A stretch of DNA of 46,269 nucleotides from Clostridia bacterium (GCA_900769815.1 CAAGID010000015.1:1-46269); one strand, 5' to 3'; shown: positions 23,852 to 33,043, counted from the first letter of the stretch. Translations and numbers: made by a program. The notes: generated by a model from the letters alone, not told the origin.

Positions 23852-24969
23852 TCCTCAATTACCTCCAAAACGTCGGAGAGCTCTTCAAACTCATCGGAGA
23901 ATGAGGAATAATCGCCAAACATATCTGAATATTCTGACTTTTTCATAACGTGAATTGCATCGGGCTCAATATAAAGACCGATTTTTTCGTCAACACCAAC
24001 GTAGTCGGTGGTCTGTATCATCCACTTGAAACCGCCGATGTCAACAATTATTTCATAATGTACGCCCTTAAAGGTAACGGAGGTAACCGTGCCTTTAAGC
24101 ATAGCCTTTTCTAATGATACAACGTCAACGTCTTCAGGCCTTACAACAATATCGACTGCCTCATTTTTATCAAAGCCCTTATCAAGACACTCAAATACGT
24201 GACCTGAAAATTTAGCCTTGAAATCGTCAAGCATAATACCGTCAACAATATTTGATTCGCCGATAAAGTCAGCAACAAATGCGTTTTTAGGCTCGTTGTA
24301 AATATCGGTAGGAGTGCCTATCTGCTGAATTTTACCGTCTGCCATAACAACAACGGTATCAGACATCGAAAGGGCTTCCTCTTGGTCGTGTGTAACGTAA
24401 ATAAATGTAATACCCGTTTTATGCTGAATGTTTTTAAGTTCATTCTGCATATCTTTTCTTAATTTTAAATCAAGTGCTCCTAAAGGCTCGTCTAAAAGAA
24501 GCACCTTGGGGTCGTTAATTAGTGCTCGGGCAATGGCGACACGCTGCTGCTGACCGCCTGAAAGAGTGTTGATATTTCTCTTTTCAAAGCCCTTAAGGTT
24601 TACCATAGCAAGCATTTCCTTAACACGGTCACGTATAACTTCATCCTTAACCTTTTTAAGGCGAAGACCAAAGGCAACGTTTTCATAAACGTTAAGATGA
24701 GGAAAAAGTGCATATTTCTGGAAAACCGTATTTATATTACGCTTATATGGCGGAATATCGTTTAAAATTTTATCTTCGAAGTAAACTTCGCCTGCATCAG
24801 GTGTTTCAAAGCCTGCAATAATTCTTAAAGTGGTAGTTTTTCCGCAGCCTGAAGGACCTAAAAGCGTCATAAATTCGTTTTCACGGATATAAAGACTTAT
24901 ATTATCAAGGACCGTTTCACCGTCGTAACTTTTAGATATATTTTTTAAATCAACTATAATCTTTTTCAT
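23848..24969 (-). CDS. potA: Polyamine ABC transporter ATPase
   Basis: A 373-residue ATPase, starting at the ATG at 24969 behind AGGGAG; 13 extra upstream codons lie beyond the ribosome binding site. Walker A is GPSGCGKTT (~38-46), the Q-loop region is FQKYALFPHLNVYENV, the signature is LSGGQQQRV and Walker B is VLLLDEPLGALD. The C-terminal ~130 residues form the TOBE-type regulatory domain (VVRPEDVDVV). It begins 11 bases after the XRE-cupin gene. Confidence 0.95.
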   Translation of the reverse strand: MKKIIVDLKNISKSYDGETVLDNISLYIRENEFMTLLGPSGCGKTTTLRIIAGFETPDAGEVYFEDKILNDIPPYKRNINTVFQKYALFPHLNVYENVAFGLRLKKVKDEVIRDRVKEMLAMVNLKGFEKRNINTLSGGQQQRVAIARALINDPKVLLLDEPLGALDLKLRKDMQNELKNIQHKTGITFIYVTHDQEEALSMSDTVVVMADGKIQQIGTPTDIYNEPKNAFVADFIGESNIVDGIMLDDFKAKFSGHVFECLDKGFDKNEAVDIVVRPEDVDVVSLEKAMLKGTVTSVTFKGVHYEIIVDIGGFKWMIQTTDYVGVDEKIGLYIEPDAIHVMKKSEYSDMFGDYSSFSDEFEELSDVLEVIEE

Positions 24970-24980
24970 AATTTTCTCCC

Positions 24981-25514
24981 TTAAAAGCTGGGCGGTGTGC
25001 TTACCCAAAGCACCGTTGCCTCAGTATTTCCTGCGTTTTCTATATAGTGAGGATGGTTTGAATTAAAATAAAAACTGTCGCCTTTTTTGCATTTTTTCCT
25101 TGTTTTACCGCAGACGACAAATATCTTGCCTGATAAAACGTAGCCAAATTCTTCGCCCTCGTGGGGATCATCAATCTCCGTTTTCGCATTTCCCTTAAGG
25201 TTAACTATTATAGGCTCCATAGAATTTTTCTGTGCAGAAGGTACAAGCCACGTTACTGAACTATCCTCTAACTCCTTTACAAAGTAATCTTCAGGAGTAT
25301 AGGTTATTTTTTCTTGAGGCTCTTCATTAAAAAAGTCCTTAAGATTAGTGCCTAAACACTCAAGAATATCTATAAGCGTGGCAATGCTTGGGCTTGTTAA
25401 ATCTCTTTCAACCTGAGAAATAAAGCCCTTTGAAAGCTCCGTGCGGTTTGCAAGCTCTTCCTGGGTAAGCCCGTGCTGAATTCTTAACATTTTTATCTTT
25501 TCGCCTAATAGCAT
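24981..25514 (-). CDS. XRE-cupin transcriptional regulator of polyamine transport
   Basis: A 177-residue regulator with an N-terminal XRE helix-turn-helix (GLTQEELANRTELSKGFISQVERD) and a C-terminal cupin sensor (EEFGYVLSGKIFVVCGKT, GDSFYFNSNHPHYIENAG). This is the PuuR-like layout that often controls polyamine or amino-acid uptake. I favour the second of two close ATGs because AAGGAG touches the first but sits nine bases before the second. It is the first gene of the pot operon. A palindrome between promoter and gene suggests that it represses its own operon. Confidence 0.88.
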   Translation of the reverse strand: MLLGEKIKMLRIQHGLTQEELANRTELSKGFISQVERDLTSPSIATLIDILECLGTNLKDFFNEEPQEKITYTPEDYFVKELEDSSVTWLVPSAQKNSMEPIIVNLKGNAKTEIDDPHEGEEFGYVLSGKIFVVCGKTRKKCKKGDSFYFNSNHPHYIENAGNTEATVLWVSTPPSF

Positions 25515-25535
25515 TTGAGCCATCTCCTTAAACAA

Positions 25536-25558
25536 AAAGTTTATTTTTGCTAAACTTT
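25536..25558. promoter_or_regulatory. Palindromic operator in the pot leader
   Basis: AAAGTTTA and TAAACTTT are separated by seven bases, just downstream of the predicted transcription start and upstream of the regulator gene. This is a good position for repression by the XRE-cupin protein. Confidence 0.55.
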
Positions 25559-25570
25559 GAGGATAGATAC

Positions 25571-25598
25571 ATTATATCAATACTACGTAAAATGTCAA
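25571..25598 (-). promoter_or_regulatory. Promoter of the pot operon
   Basis: On the minus strand a perfect TTGACA, a 16-base spacer and a perfect TATAAT give a start near 25564. Confidence 0.85.
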
Positions 25599-25714
25599 GA
25601 GTTTTTTTCTTCCTTTTGCGACATTTTATTTTTTTATTAAAAAAATGGCTAAACCCCTTGCCCTCACTATCTTTTAACACTTTTTATTTTTTGCATTTTT
25701 TACTGTATTTTATT

Positions 25715-25774
25715 AAATAAAAATAAAAAAGTTTAGTTATTTGCCTGATAAAATTCAGTATAACTAAACTTTTT
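25715..25774 (-). terminator. Terminator of the kinase/ECF operon
   Basis: AAAAAGTTTAGTTAT and its exact reverse complement form a 15-bp stem with a 19-base loop. On the minus strand it is followed by a T-rich tract. It begins 18 bases past the kinase stop codon. Confidence 0.82.
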
Positions 25775-25792
25775 AATGTATTTTGCAATTTT

Positions 25793-26830
25793 TTATTTAA
25801 CGGTGACTACCATATCGCATTTCTCCTTAATATTAAAATGCGAAAAATACTTATTTTCAAGAGGTATCCACTCATTAAAAAAGCGTTGTGCAAAATTCTT
25901 ACCGTTACGGTTTAATATACGCTCTCTTTGCGTTTCCGGGGTAATATCGAGAAAAACAGAAAAATCATAAAAAGAGGCAAGGTCAGGATGCATTGAGTAG
26001 GCACCTTCAATAACCGTCAATTTTTGAGGCTCTATTTTTTTGCCATTCTGAATAGTTATCGTGCTGCAATCAAAGGGTTTATAAAGAATAGCCTCGCCCT
26101 TACTTAAAGGAATGAGCACTTCCTTTAAAAAACGTTCCCTATCGAAGTTACCACCTATTTCTTTAAGTCTTTCAGGTGTCCTTTGATGGGGTTGTAAGAA
26201 AAAATCATCAATATGCAAAACTGTGCATATATAAATATCTGCGATAATTCGGGCTAACGTGCTCTTTCCGCTTCCGCTTCCGCCCTCAATGGCTATTTTT
26301 GTTCTGCCCTTGTCAATTTCTATAAACAACGAAATAAAAGGTATATATTTTTTTGAGATAAGCCTATACGCAGGCGTATATTTTTGACGAAAGACCTCAG
26401 AGTGATGAATTGCAGGATAGCCTTGTGCTTTCCATTTTTCAACTTCCTTATTAAAATCTTCAATGTGAAAAGGTAATTTATTTTCTTTTATAAGTTTTTG
26501 TGCAACTGCAATTTTTTTAAGCAGATTCGCCTGCCCTGCTTCTTCCTTTTTTGCTGACAGATAAAAAAGCTTGCCAAAAGTTTCAATTTTCAATCCTTTA
26601 TCAATATACGAAAGGGGCACACGGCAGTAATCCCCATCCAGCTCCTCAACTTCATTTTGGGTTATGCCATTATTATATTCTTGTTTAATATAATCAGTTG
26701 CTTTTTCTAATGATGCAACCATATGCTCGCACCCAAATGCGCTTTGATAAATGAATTTAAAAATATCTTGTATCTGTAATTTAGGATACTTACTAAACTG
26801 TTCTAAAAGTAATCTTTCGCTTTGTTCCAT
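25793..26830 (-). CDS. P-loop kinase of the uridine kinase family with an extra N-terminal domain
   Basis: A 345-residue protein. The C-terminal half is a phosphoribulokinase/uridine-kinase-type P-loop domain: GGSGSGKST (~183-191), the acceptor region LHIDDFFL, and VIEGAYSMHPDL with FLDITPETQRERILNRNGKN. The first ~165 residues form a separate domain that I cannot name (YQSAFGCEHMV, DGDYCRVPLSYID). Uridine kinases lack this part, so the substrate is uncertain. It overlaps or abuts an ECF S component, which suggests that it phosphorylates the imported vitamin or nucleoside-like molecule and traps it in the cell. Confidence 0.75.
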   Translation of the reverse strand: MEQSERLLLEQFSKYPKLQIQDIFKFIYQSAFGCEHMVASLEKATDYIKQEYNNGITQNEVEELDGDYCRVPLSYIDKGLKIETFGKLFYLSAKKEEAGQANLLKKIAVAQKLIKENKLPFHIEDFNKEVEKWKAQGYPAIHHSEVFRQKYTPAYRLISKKYIPFISLFIEIDKGRTKIAIEGGSGSGKSTLARIIADIYICTVLHIDDFFLQPHQRTPERLKEIGGNFDRERFLKEVLIPLSKGEAILYKPFDCSTITIQNGKKIEPQKLTVIEGAYSMHPDLASFYDFSVFLDITPETQRERILNRNGKNFAQRFFNEWIPLENKYFSHFNIKEKCDMVVTVK

Positions 26831-26833
26831 TTT

Positions 26834-27370
26834 TTATCCTTTTATTTTTAATATTTTCTGCGTATCAATAAACATTACCAACACAGGAATAATTACAAGT
26901 TGAATAATTATTCCGGGAATGGCATTAGTAAAAGCACCTGCAATAAATGCCGTAAAGGTAAAGGCTCCGCCCTTTATGCCCATACAGACAAGCATTGCTA
27001 TTCCCCATACAATTCTGCCTGACACCATAGAAATAATTAAAGATAAATAAACGGATATCTTTTTGCACGGAAGAATTTTATGCATCAAACCTGCAACAAT
27101 ACCGTAAACGGCAAGTTCAAAAGCCATACAAACTGCTCCGGGAAACATCGGTGGCATAAAAAGTGTAAGTGACCTGAATATTGGTGCAATAACGCCAACT
27201 ATACCACCCCAATGCCAACCGCAAATAAAACCACAAAGAATTACAGGTATATGCATCGGACAAAGCATTGAACCGATTTCAGGTATCTGCCCTGTCATAA
27301 ATGGCATTACGTAAGCAAGGGCTAGAAATAGCCCTGCAAGTATCATCTTTAATAAGTTTTCTTTTTTCAT
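26834..27370 (-). CDS. ECF transporter S component
   Basis: A 178-residue membrane protein with five to six predicted helices and the S-component features GMLCPMHIP-like (SMLCPMHIPVILCGFICG) and RSLTLFMPPMFPGAV. S components bind a vitamin or precursor and work with a shared EcfA-A'-T module, which is not in this window. It lies three bases before the kinase gene, so the two probably act in one salvage step. The substrate is not assigned by sequence alone. The ATG follows AAAAGGAG. Confidence 0.8.
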   Translation of the reverse strand: MKKENLLKMILAGLFLALAYVMPFMTGQIPEIGSMLCPMHIPVILCGFICGWHWGGIVGVIAPIFRSLTLFMPPMFPGAVCMAFELAVYGIVAGLMHKILPCKKISVYLSLIISMVSGRIVWGIAMLVCMGIKGGAFTFTAFIAGAFTNAIPGIIIQLVIIPVLVMFIDTQKILKIKG

Positions 27371-27398
27371 AATTAAGCTCCTTTTCAGAACAGAGAAA

Positions 27399-27427
27399 AT
27401 TATATCACATTTTTAAGTAAAAGTCTA
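27399..27427 (-). promoter_or_regulatory. Probable promoter of the ECF/kinase operon
   Basis: A perfect TATAAT on the minus strand with TAGACT 17 bases upstream. The start falls about 20 bases before the ATG. Confidence 0.55.
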
Positions 27428-27432
27428 TACAT

Positions 27433-27790
27433 AACTGTCAGAGCCTAAAACATCGCAAGGCAAGGCACACACAACGCAATAAAATTCACAAGTTTTTTTA
27501 CACACAAACTGTCGGAGTGCAATAAACCCTGAAATTCAAGGCACAAAGGGTTAAAGCCGAGGGCGCTTACATAAGCGTAAATTTTACCACAGACTCCAGA
27601 GTGCGAGAAAACCTGAAATTCAAGGCGTGGGCGGGTGAAAACGAGGAAGTTGGGGTCCCCGAAATGCAGTATTGCATTTTGGGAAAAAGGAAGCACAGCG
27701 AAGCCAAACAGGTTTTACACAAATTATTGTGTGAAACCGCTATGCGTAGCTTGTGCCGACGTGGTAATTGACGGAGGTTTCATCCCGTCC
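27433..27790. repeat. Structured intergenic repeat, no gene
   Basis: Three degenerate units of about 73-86 bases begin at 27433, 27507 and 27593 with AACTGTCAGAG-like blocks. The last two contain CCTGAAATTCAAGGC. They are followed by strong hairpins: CCCGAAATGCA...TGCATTTTGGG (near 27658-27683), GGTTTTACACAA...TTGTGTGAAACC (27711-27738) and GCTATGCGTAGC. Frames through it encode nothing recognisable. Confidence 0.55.
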
Positions 27791-27800
27791 ACAACACAGA

Positions 27801-27830
27801 AAAAATCCCCGAAGGAAATTCGGGGATTTG
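27801..27830 (-). terminator. Terminator of the PFOR gene
   Basis: On the minus strand AAATCCCCGAA pairs with TTCGGGGATTT, followed by six T residues, about 30 bases past the stop codon. Confidence 0.88.
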
Positions 27831-27860
27831 ATTTCAGGGAATTCTCGCGCTCTGAGAAGA

Positions 27861-30800
27861 TTAGTCGTTGTAAAGAGCCTGCAACTTCTCAAGATGCTTT
27901 CTCTTCTTCTTTGCTGTTTCAGCAGCCAAATTGAAGAGTTCTTCTGCGCGTTCGGGGAATGAACGTGTAAGTGAAGAATAACGTGCTTCGTTAAGAAGGA
28001 ACTCTTTATAATCGGTTGTGGGCTCCTTGGAGTCGATTGTGAAGGGCTTTTCGCTTGCAGGGTTGAAGCGGAACATATTCCAGTAACCGCAGTCAACAGC
28101 CTTCTTCATCTCATCCTGACAGTGAATCATGCCACCCTTGATGGAGTGCATTTCACAAGGTGCATAACCGATAATAAGTGAGGGTCCGGGATATGCTTCA
28201 GCTTCCTGAATAGCCTTAAGTGTCTGGTTCATATCAGCGCCCATAGCAATCTGAGCAACGTAGATATAGCCATAGCTCATAGCGATTTCAGCAAGGCTCT
28301 TCTTAGCGATGCCCTTACCTGCCGCTGCAAACTGTGCAACCTGACCGATATTTGAAGCCTTTGAAGCCTGTCCACCGGTGTTGGAGTAAACTTCAGTATC
28401 AAATACCATAATGTTTACGTCGTCGCCGGAAGCAAGAACGTGGTCAACACCGCCGAAGCCAATGTCGTATGCCCAACCGTCGCCACCGAAGATCCATACG
28501 GACTTCTTGGAAAGGAATTCTTTATTTGCAAGAACCTGAGGTGCTAAGGGGCAACCTGCTTTTTCTGCCTTTTCAAGTTCAACGATAAGAGCCTTTGTAG
28601 CAGCACCGTTAAGCTTGCCATCATTTACTGTATCAAGATACTGTTTTGCAGCAGCCTTGAAATCATCAGAAGCCTTGTCTGACTCAGCCATTTCCTTAAC
28701 CTTATCGATGAGGCTGTTTCTAACTGCCTTCTGACCAAGGTACATACCATAGCCGTGTTCAGCGTTATCCTCGAACAATGAGTTTGCCCAAGCAGGACCA
28801 AAGCCTTCCTTATTTACTGTATAGGGGCTTGTTGCTGCGGGACCACCCCAGATTGATGAACAACCTGTTGCGTTTGAAATATACATTCTGTCACCGAAAA
28901 GCTGTGTAATGAGACGTGCATAAGCAGTTTCAGCACAACCTGCACATGAACCTGAGAACTCTAAGAGAGGTTGTTTGAACTGGCTGCCTACAAGGTTAAG
29001 GTTGGCAACAGTTTCAGGCTTTTCTGTAACGTTATCTACGCAGTAATCAAATACAACCTGCATATTATCCTGTGATTCACGGGATACCATCTTAAGTGAG
29101 TTTGTGGGACATACGCCTACGCACACACCGCAACCCATACAATCAAGAGGAGATACTGCAAGAGTATAAACGTACTCTGTCTTAGGAGCAGCAGGACGCT
29201 TGCCCTTAAGAAGATTTTCAGGTGCATTTGCTACTTCTTCAGCATTTAATGCAAAAGGACGAATTGTAGCATGGGGACAAACGAATGAACAACGGTTGCA
29301 CTGTGCACAAGTTGTGTTATCCCATGCGGGAACCATAACAGCAACACCGCGTTTTTCGTGAGCGGAAGCACCCTGCTCGAAAGTACCGTCAGCGTGATCA
29401 ACGAATGCTGATACGGGAAGAAGATCGCCGTTCATTTTGCCAACGGGCTTCATAATGCCGTCAACCATCTTGATAAGCTTTGCACTGCCCTTTGTTGTGG
29501 GAGCTTCAGGTGTATCAACTGCATCCTTCCATGAAGCGGGAACGTCAATCTTAACGTATGCGTTAGCACCGGCATCAATAGCCTTTTCGTTCATTTCAAC
29601 GATTTCTTTACCCTTCTTCATGAACTTCTGTGCCTTTTCCTTCATATAGCCAATAGCTTCTTCACGGGGAAGAACGTTGGAAAGTGCAAAGAATGCAGAC
29701 TGAAGAACTGTATTTGTACGCTTGCCTAAACCAATCTCTGCGGCAAGGTCGATAGCGTTAACTGTGTAAAGGTTAATATTGTTGTTTGCGATATATCTCT
29801 TTGCTTCGCCTGAAAGTTTTTCTTCAAGCTCCTTAGCATCCCACTGGCAGTTGATAAGGAATGTACCGCCGGGCTTAACGTCGTTAACCATTCTGAATCC
29901 CTTTTCAACGTATGAGGGGTTGTGGCAAGCAACGAAGTCAGCCTTGTTTATGTAATAGGGGCTCTTAATGGGCTTATCACCGAAACGAAGGTGAGAAATT
30001 GTGATACCGCCTGTCTTCTTTGAGTCATACTGGAAGTAAGCCTGAACGTACTTATCAGTATGGTCACCGATAATCTTAATGGAGTCTTTGTTAGCACCAA
30101 CAGTACCGTCACCGCCAAGACCCCAGAACTTGCACTCGATTGTGCCTTCTGCAGCTGTGTTGGGAGCAGGCTTTTCTTCAAGTGAAAGATTTGTTACGTC
30201 GTCCACAATACCGATGGTAAACATCTTCTTGGGAGCGTCCTTCTTAAGCTCGTCGAATACTGCAAATACGCTTGAAGGAGGTGTATCCTTTGAGCCTAAG
30301 CCGTAACGGCCGCCAATAACGTTAGCCTTAACGCCCTTAGCTTCAAGAGCAGCAATAACGTCAAGGTAAAGAGGCTCGCCAAGAGCACCGGGCTCTTTTG
30401 TTCTGTCAAGAACAGCAATGTTCTTAGCAGTTGCGGGAATTGCTTCAACAAGCTTTTCAGCTGAGAAAGGTCTGTAAAGACGAACCTTTACTAAACCTAC
30501 TTTTTCGCCCTGTGCAGTAAGGTAATCGATAACTTCTTCTGCAACGTCGCAGATTGAACCCATAGCGATAATTACACGCTCAGCATCGGGTGCACCGTAG
30601 TAGTTAAATAACTTATAATCTGTGCCAAGCTTAGCGTTAACTTTGTCCATATACTTTTCAACAATAGCGGGGATTGCATCGTAATAAGCGTTACAAGCCT
30701 CTCTGTGCTGGAAGAAAATATCACCGTTTTCGTGGCTACCACGCATTACGGGACGTTCAGGGTTAAGTGCACGCTTACGGAATGCGTCAACAGCATCCAT

Positions 30801-31388
30801 ATCGCACATTTCTTTAAGGTCTTCATAATCCCAAACTGCAACCTTCTGCAATTCGTGTGATGTACGGAAACCGTCAAAGAAGTTAAGGAAAGGTACTCTG
30901 CCTTCGATGGAGGCAAGGTGTGCAACGGGACCTAAGTCCATAACTTCCTGTGTATTTGTTTCAGCCATCATAGCAAAGCCTGTCTGACGGCAAGCATAAA
31001 CGTCTGAATGGTCACCGAAAATGTTAAGTGCATGGCTTGCTACTGTACGAGCGGAAACGTGGAATACGCAAGGTAATAATTCACCTGCAATCTTATACAT
31101 ATTAGGAATCATAAGGAGTAATCCCTGTGATGCAGTATAAGTAGTAGTAAGTGCACCTGCTGCCAATGAGCCGTGTACTGTACCTGATGCACCTGCTTCC
31201 GACTGCATTTCTGCAACCTTTACAGTTGTGCCGAAGATGTTTTTCTGACCTGCTGCTGACCACTGGTCAACATAGTCAGCCATAGGACTTGAAGGTGTGA
31301 TAGGATAGATACCTGCAACCTCGGTAAATGCGTAGCTGACATATGCAGCGGCATTGTTACCGTCCATGGTTTTGAACTTTCTTGCCAT
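27861..31388 (-). CDS. nifJ: Pyruvate:ferredoxin (flavodoxin) oxidoreductase
   Basis: A 1175-residue single-chain PFOR that converts pyruvate and CoA to acetyl-CoA, CO2 and reduced ferredoxin. The N-terminal pyrimidine domain is clear (GIYPITPSSPMADYVDQW). Two [4Fe-4S] ferredoxin motifs lie near residues 690-770 (CAQCNRCSFVC, CMGCGVCVGVC). Further cluster cysteines lie in SGSCAGCAETAYARL. The TPP-binding segment is GDGWAYDIGFGG...SNTGGQASKAS. The length is standard. AGGAGG precedes the ATG, and the gene is monocistronic. It is the main link from sugars to acetyl-CoA in this anaerobe. Confidence 0.97.
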   Translation of the reverse strand: MARKFKTMDGNNAAAYVSYAFTEVAGIYPITPSSPMADYVDQWSAAGQKNIFGTTVKVAEMQSEAGASGTVHGSLAAGALTTTYTASQGLLLMIPNMYKIAGELLPCVFHVSARTVASHALNIFGDHSDVYACRQTGFAMMAETNTQEVMDLGPVAHLASIEGRVPFLNFFDGFRTSHELQKVAVWDYEDLKEMCDMDAVDAFRKRALNPERPVMRGSHENGDIFFQHREACNAYYDAIPAIVEKYMDKVNAKLGTDYKLFNYYGAPDAERVIIAMGSICDVAEEVIDYLTAQGEKVGLVKVRLYRPFSAEKLVEAIPATAKNIAVLDRTKEPGALGEPLYLDVIAALEAKGVKANVIGGRYGLGSKDTPPSSVFAVFDELKKDAPKKMFTIGIVDDVTNLSLEEKPAPNTAAEGTIECKFWGLGGDGTVGANKDSIKIIGDHTDKYVQAYFQYDSKKTGGITISHLRFGDKPIKSPYYINKADFVACHNPSYVEKGFRMVNDVKPGGTFLINCQWDAKELEEKLSGEAKRYIANNNINLYTVNAIDLAAEIGLGKRTNTVLQSAFFALSNVLPREEAIGYMKEKAQKFMKKGKEIVEMNEKAIDAGANAYVKIDVPASWKDAVDTPEAPTTKGSAKLIKMVDGIMKPVGKMNGDLLPVSAFVDHADGTFEQGASAHEKRGVAVMVPAWDNTTCAQCNRCSFVCPHATIRPFALNAEEVANAPENLLKGKRPAAPKTEYVYTLAVSPLDCMGCGVCVGVCPTNSLKMVSRESQDNMQVVFDYCVDNVTEKPETVANLNLVGSQFKQPLLEFSGSCAGCAETAYARLITQLFGDRMYISNATGCSSIWGGPAATSPYTVNKEGFGPAWANSLFEDNAEHGYGMYLGQKAVRNSLIDKVKEMAESDKASDDFKAAAKQYLDTVNDGKLNGAATKALIVELEKAEKAGCPLAPQVLANKEFLSKKSVWIFGGDGWAYDIGFGGVDHVLASGDDVNIMVFDTEVYSNTGGQASKASNIGQVAQFAAAGKGIAKKSLAEIAMSYGYIYVAQIAMGADMNQTLKAIQEAEAYPGPSLIIGYAPCEMHSIKGGMIHCQDEMKKAVDCGYWNMFRFNPASEKPFTIDSKEPTTDYKEFLLNEARYSSLTRSFPERAEELFNLAAETAKKKRKHLEKLQALYND

Positions 31389-31486
31389 AAAAAATTCCTC
31401 CTAATATTTTACGGTTTGCCAAATTTCTTTTCAGCCAACCCGTATTATTTATTAAAACCCGCAATACGCGAAGTTTATCACATAAT

Positions 31487-31515
31487 ATAATACAACTTTT
31501 TTCAAAATAAGTAAA
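31487..31515 (-). promoter_or_regulatory. Probable promoter of the PFOR gene
   Basis: On the minus strand TTTACT, a 17-base spacer and TATTAT predict a start near 31480, leaving a leader of about 90 bases. Confidence 0.5.
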
Positions 31516-31554
31516 CTGTTATTTTATGTTTTTTGTTGGAATTTTTTAAAATTT

Positions 31555-31590
31555 TATAAAAAAAGAAAAGTGCCTTCATTGAGAAGACAC
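31555..31590 (-). terminator. Terminator overlapping the end of the radical SAM gene
   Basis: On the minus strand GTGTCTTC pairs with GAAGGCAC (one G-T pair), followed by TTTTCTTTTTTT. The hairpin includes the last codons and the TGA. Confidence 0.7.
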
Positions 31591-32631
31591 TATATAGCGT
31601 TTTTTAAATTGTTCCGGTGCATTTTTATATAATTCTTCGCCCATATTATCGGCAAGGTCAATAACAAGCCGTTCGTGTTCGCACTGAAAAGGAGAGACGT
31701 TATCAAGAGTTCCTGTTTCAGATAAATTTATACAGCCGCAATTATTACGGCATCTTTCTTTTAATTGACAATCAGTGCATATATCAGGTTCAGTTGATAG
31801 CTTCAATACTTGTTTTATAGCTTTAGTATCTATACCTTTTTCAGCACTGCCAAGACAATACTCCTTTTTACCTACAAACTGTGAGCACGGATACAAAAAG
31901 CCGTCAGTATCAACGTTAAACTGCCCCCTGCCCACGTGGCAGACTTTATCTTTTCTGTTTAAGATTCCGTTGTAAATTTTGCTATCAATATAGGAAAGAT
32001 AAAATCCATCGTTATTATAAAAGCATTTTTTATAAAACTTCCCTATTTCATCATACTGTTTTTTGAGAATTTCAAGATGCTTATCTTCCCAGGTTACGCC
32101 TGAAGCATAAACAGCCAGAATACGCCTGAAGCCAAGATTATACAAGTGCTTTACAGATTCAGCATATAAATGACAACTATCGGGGGAATAAACAGTTTGC
32201 ACCGCACTCTCAGGCTGATATTTTAATAAAAGCCTTGCACTTTCATTGGCTTTTTCAAAAGTATCATTCCCTAAAAAATCAGGCTTTGTTATTTTTTACA
32301 TAAGACCATCGTGAGAAAGACAGATTTCAACGTTGTTTTCAGTGAGATATTTTATTTTATCCTCCGTAAACAACGATCCGTTGGAATTCATTTTATAATT
32401 AAATTTGTGGTCTTTTTGGCTTTTACAATATTCAATTATTTCCCTTAAAAGAGGATATGCACAGAAAGGTTCTCCTCCGTAAAAACAGAATCCCGTTGTA
32501 TTGCCGTACCTTTTTGAAATACTAATAAGCTTTTTAACTTTATCTAAAGTAATATCCTTATCTTTCACTTTGTGACGGCAATAGGTACATTTAAAATTGC
32601 ATTTATCGGTTATATGTAAAGTAAAATTCAT
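31576..32631 (-). pseudogene. Radical SAM/SPASM peptide maturase interrupted by one in-frame stop
   Basis: The reading frame from the ATG at 32631 (AAGGAG six bases upstream) is open to a TAA at 32296-32298. The same frame then continues open to 31576, which would give about 351 residues. The first part has the radical SAM motif CNFKCTYC and GFCFYGGEPF. The second has SPASM-type cysteines (CSQFVGKKEYC, CTDCQLKERCRNNCGC). No shift of frame is involved, only one nonsense codon after SHDGLM. Such enzymes cross-link or modify small peptides, and the gene just upstream encodes a likely peptide substrate. It may be an inactivated gene, a strain-specific mutation or a sequencing error. Confidence 0.8.
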
Positions 32632-32657
32632 CAGTTTCTCCTTGTTTACGGAGTTCG

Positions 32658-32987
32658 CTAATTTTCGGCTTTGCTACAATCAGGTGCGGGAATACCTCCT
32701 GCAAGTTCAGGAGTTGCTTCGGTAAATGCTATATCCCCTGCAAGCTGAAGCTCATCAGGTTCAGGTGTTCCTTTGTCAGGCAGATTCTGTATTGTGGGCA
32801 TAGGTGTGGTGGCAATATCTCCGTCTAAATATACTTCTTCAGGTGTCTGTGTTACAGTTACAGGAATATTCCCTACCGTTTCAGGCTTTATATCGTTACA
32901 CCCTACTGTAGCAAGGGAGGTTGCAATACAAGCCCCTGCTGCCGCATACTTTAAAGTTTTTTTAATTTTTCTTGGTTCTATTTTCAT
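32658..32987 (-). CDS. Putative RiPP precursor with repeated L-x-GDIA motif
   Basis: A 109-residue protein. The N-terminus is basic (MKIEPRKIKKTLKY), then a hydrophobic Ala-rich stretch ends at TVGC, which could be a lipobox or part of a leader. The C-terminal half is rich in Pro, Thr and Glu and repeats a short motif three times: YLDGDIATT, QLAGDIAFT and ELAGGIPAP. It precedes the radical SAM/SPASM gene by 26 bases. A short repeat peptide next to such an enzyme is the usual layout of a ribosomally made, modified peptide. I do not recognise a named class. AAAGGGTG lies before the ATG. Confidence 0.65.
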   Translation of the reverse strand: MKIEPRKIKKTLKYAAAGACIATSLATVGCNDIKPETVGNIPVTVTQTPEEVYLDGDIATTPMPTIQNLPDKGTPEPDELQLAGDIAFTEATPELAGGIPAPDCSKAEN

Positions 32988-33043
32988 ATAATCACCCTTT
33001 CATATATAAAACGCAGATAAATAATAAAACGTTACAGTGAATT

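Noticed and set aside
32296..32298. The TAA in the radical SAM gene as programmed recoding
   Set aside because: TAA is not the codon used for selenocysteine or pyrrolysine, no stem-loop of that type is evident, and a simple nonsense mutation or error explains it.
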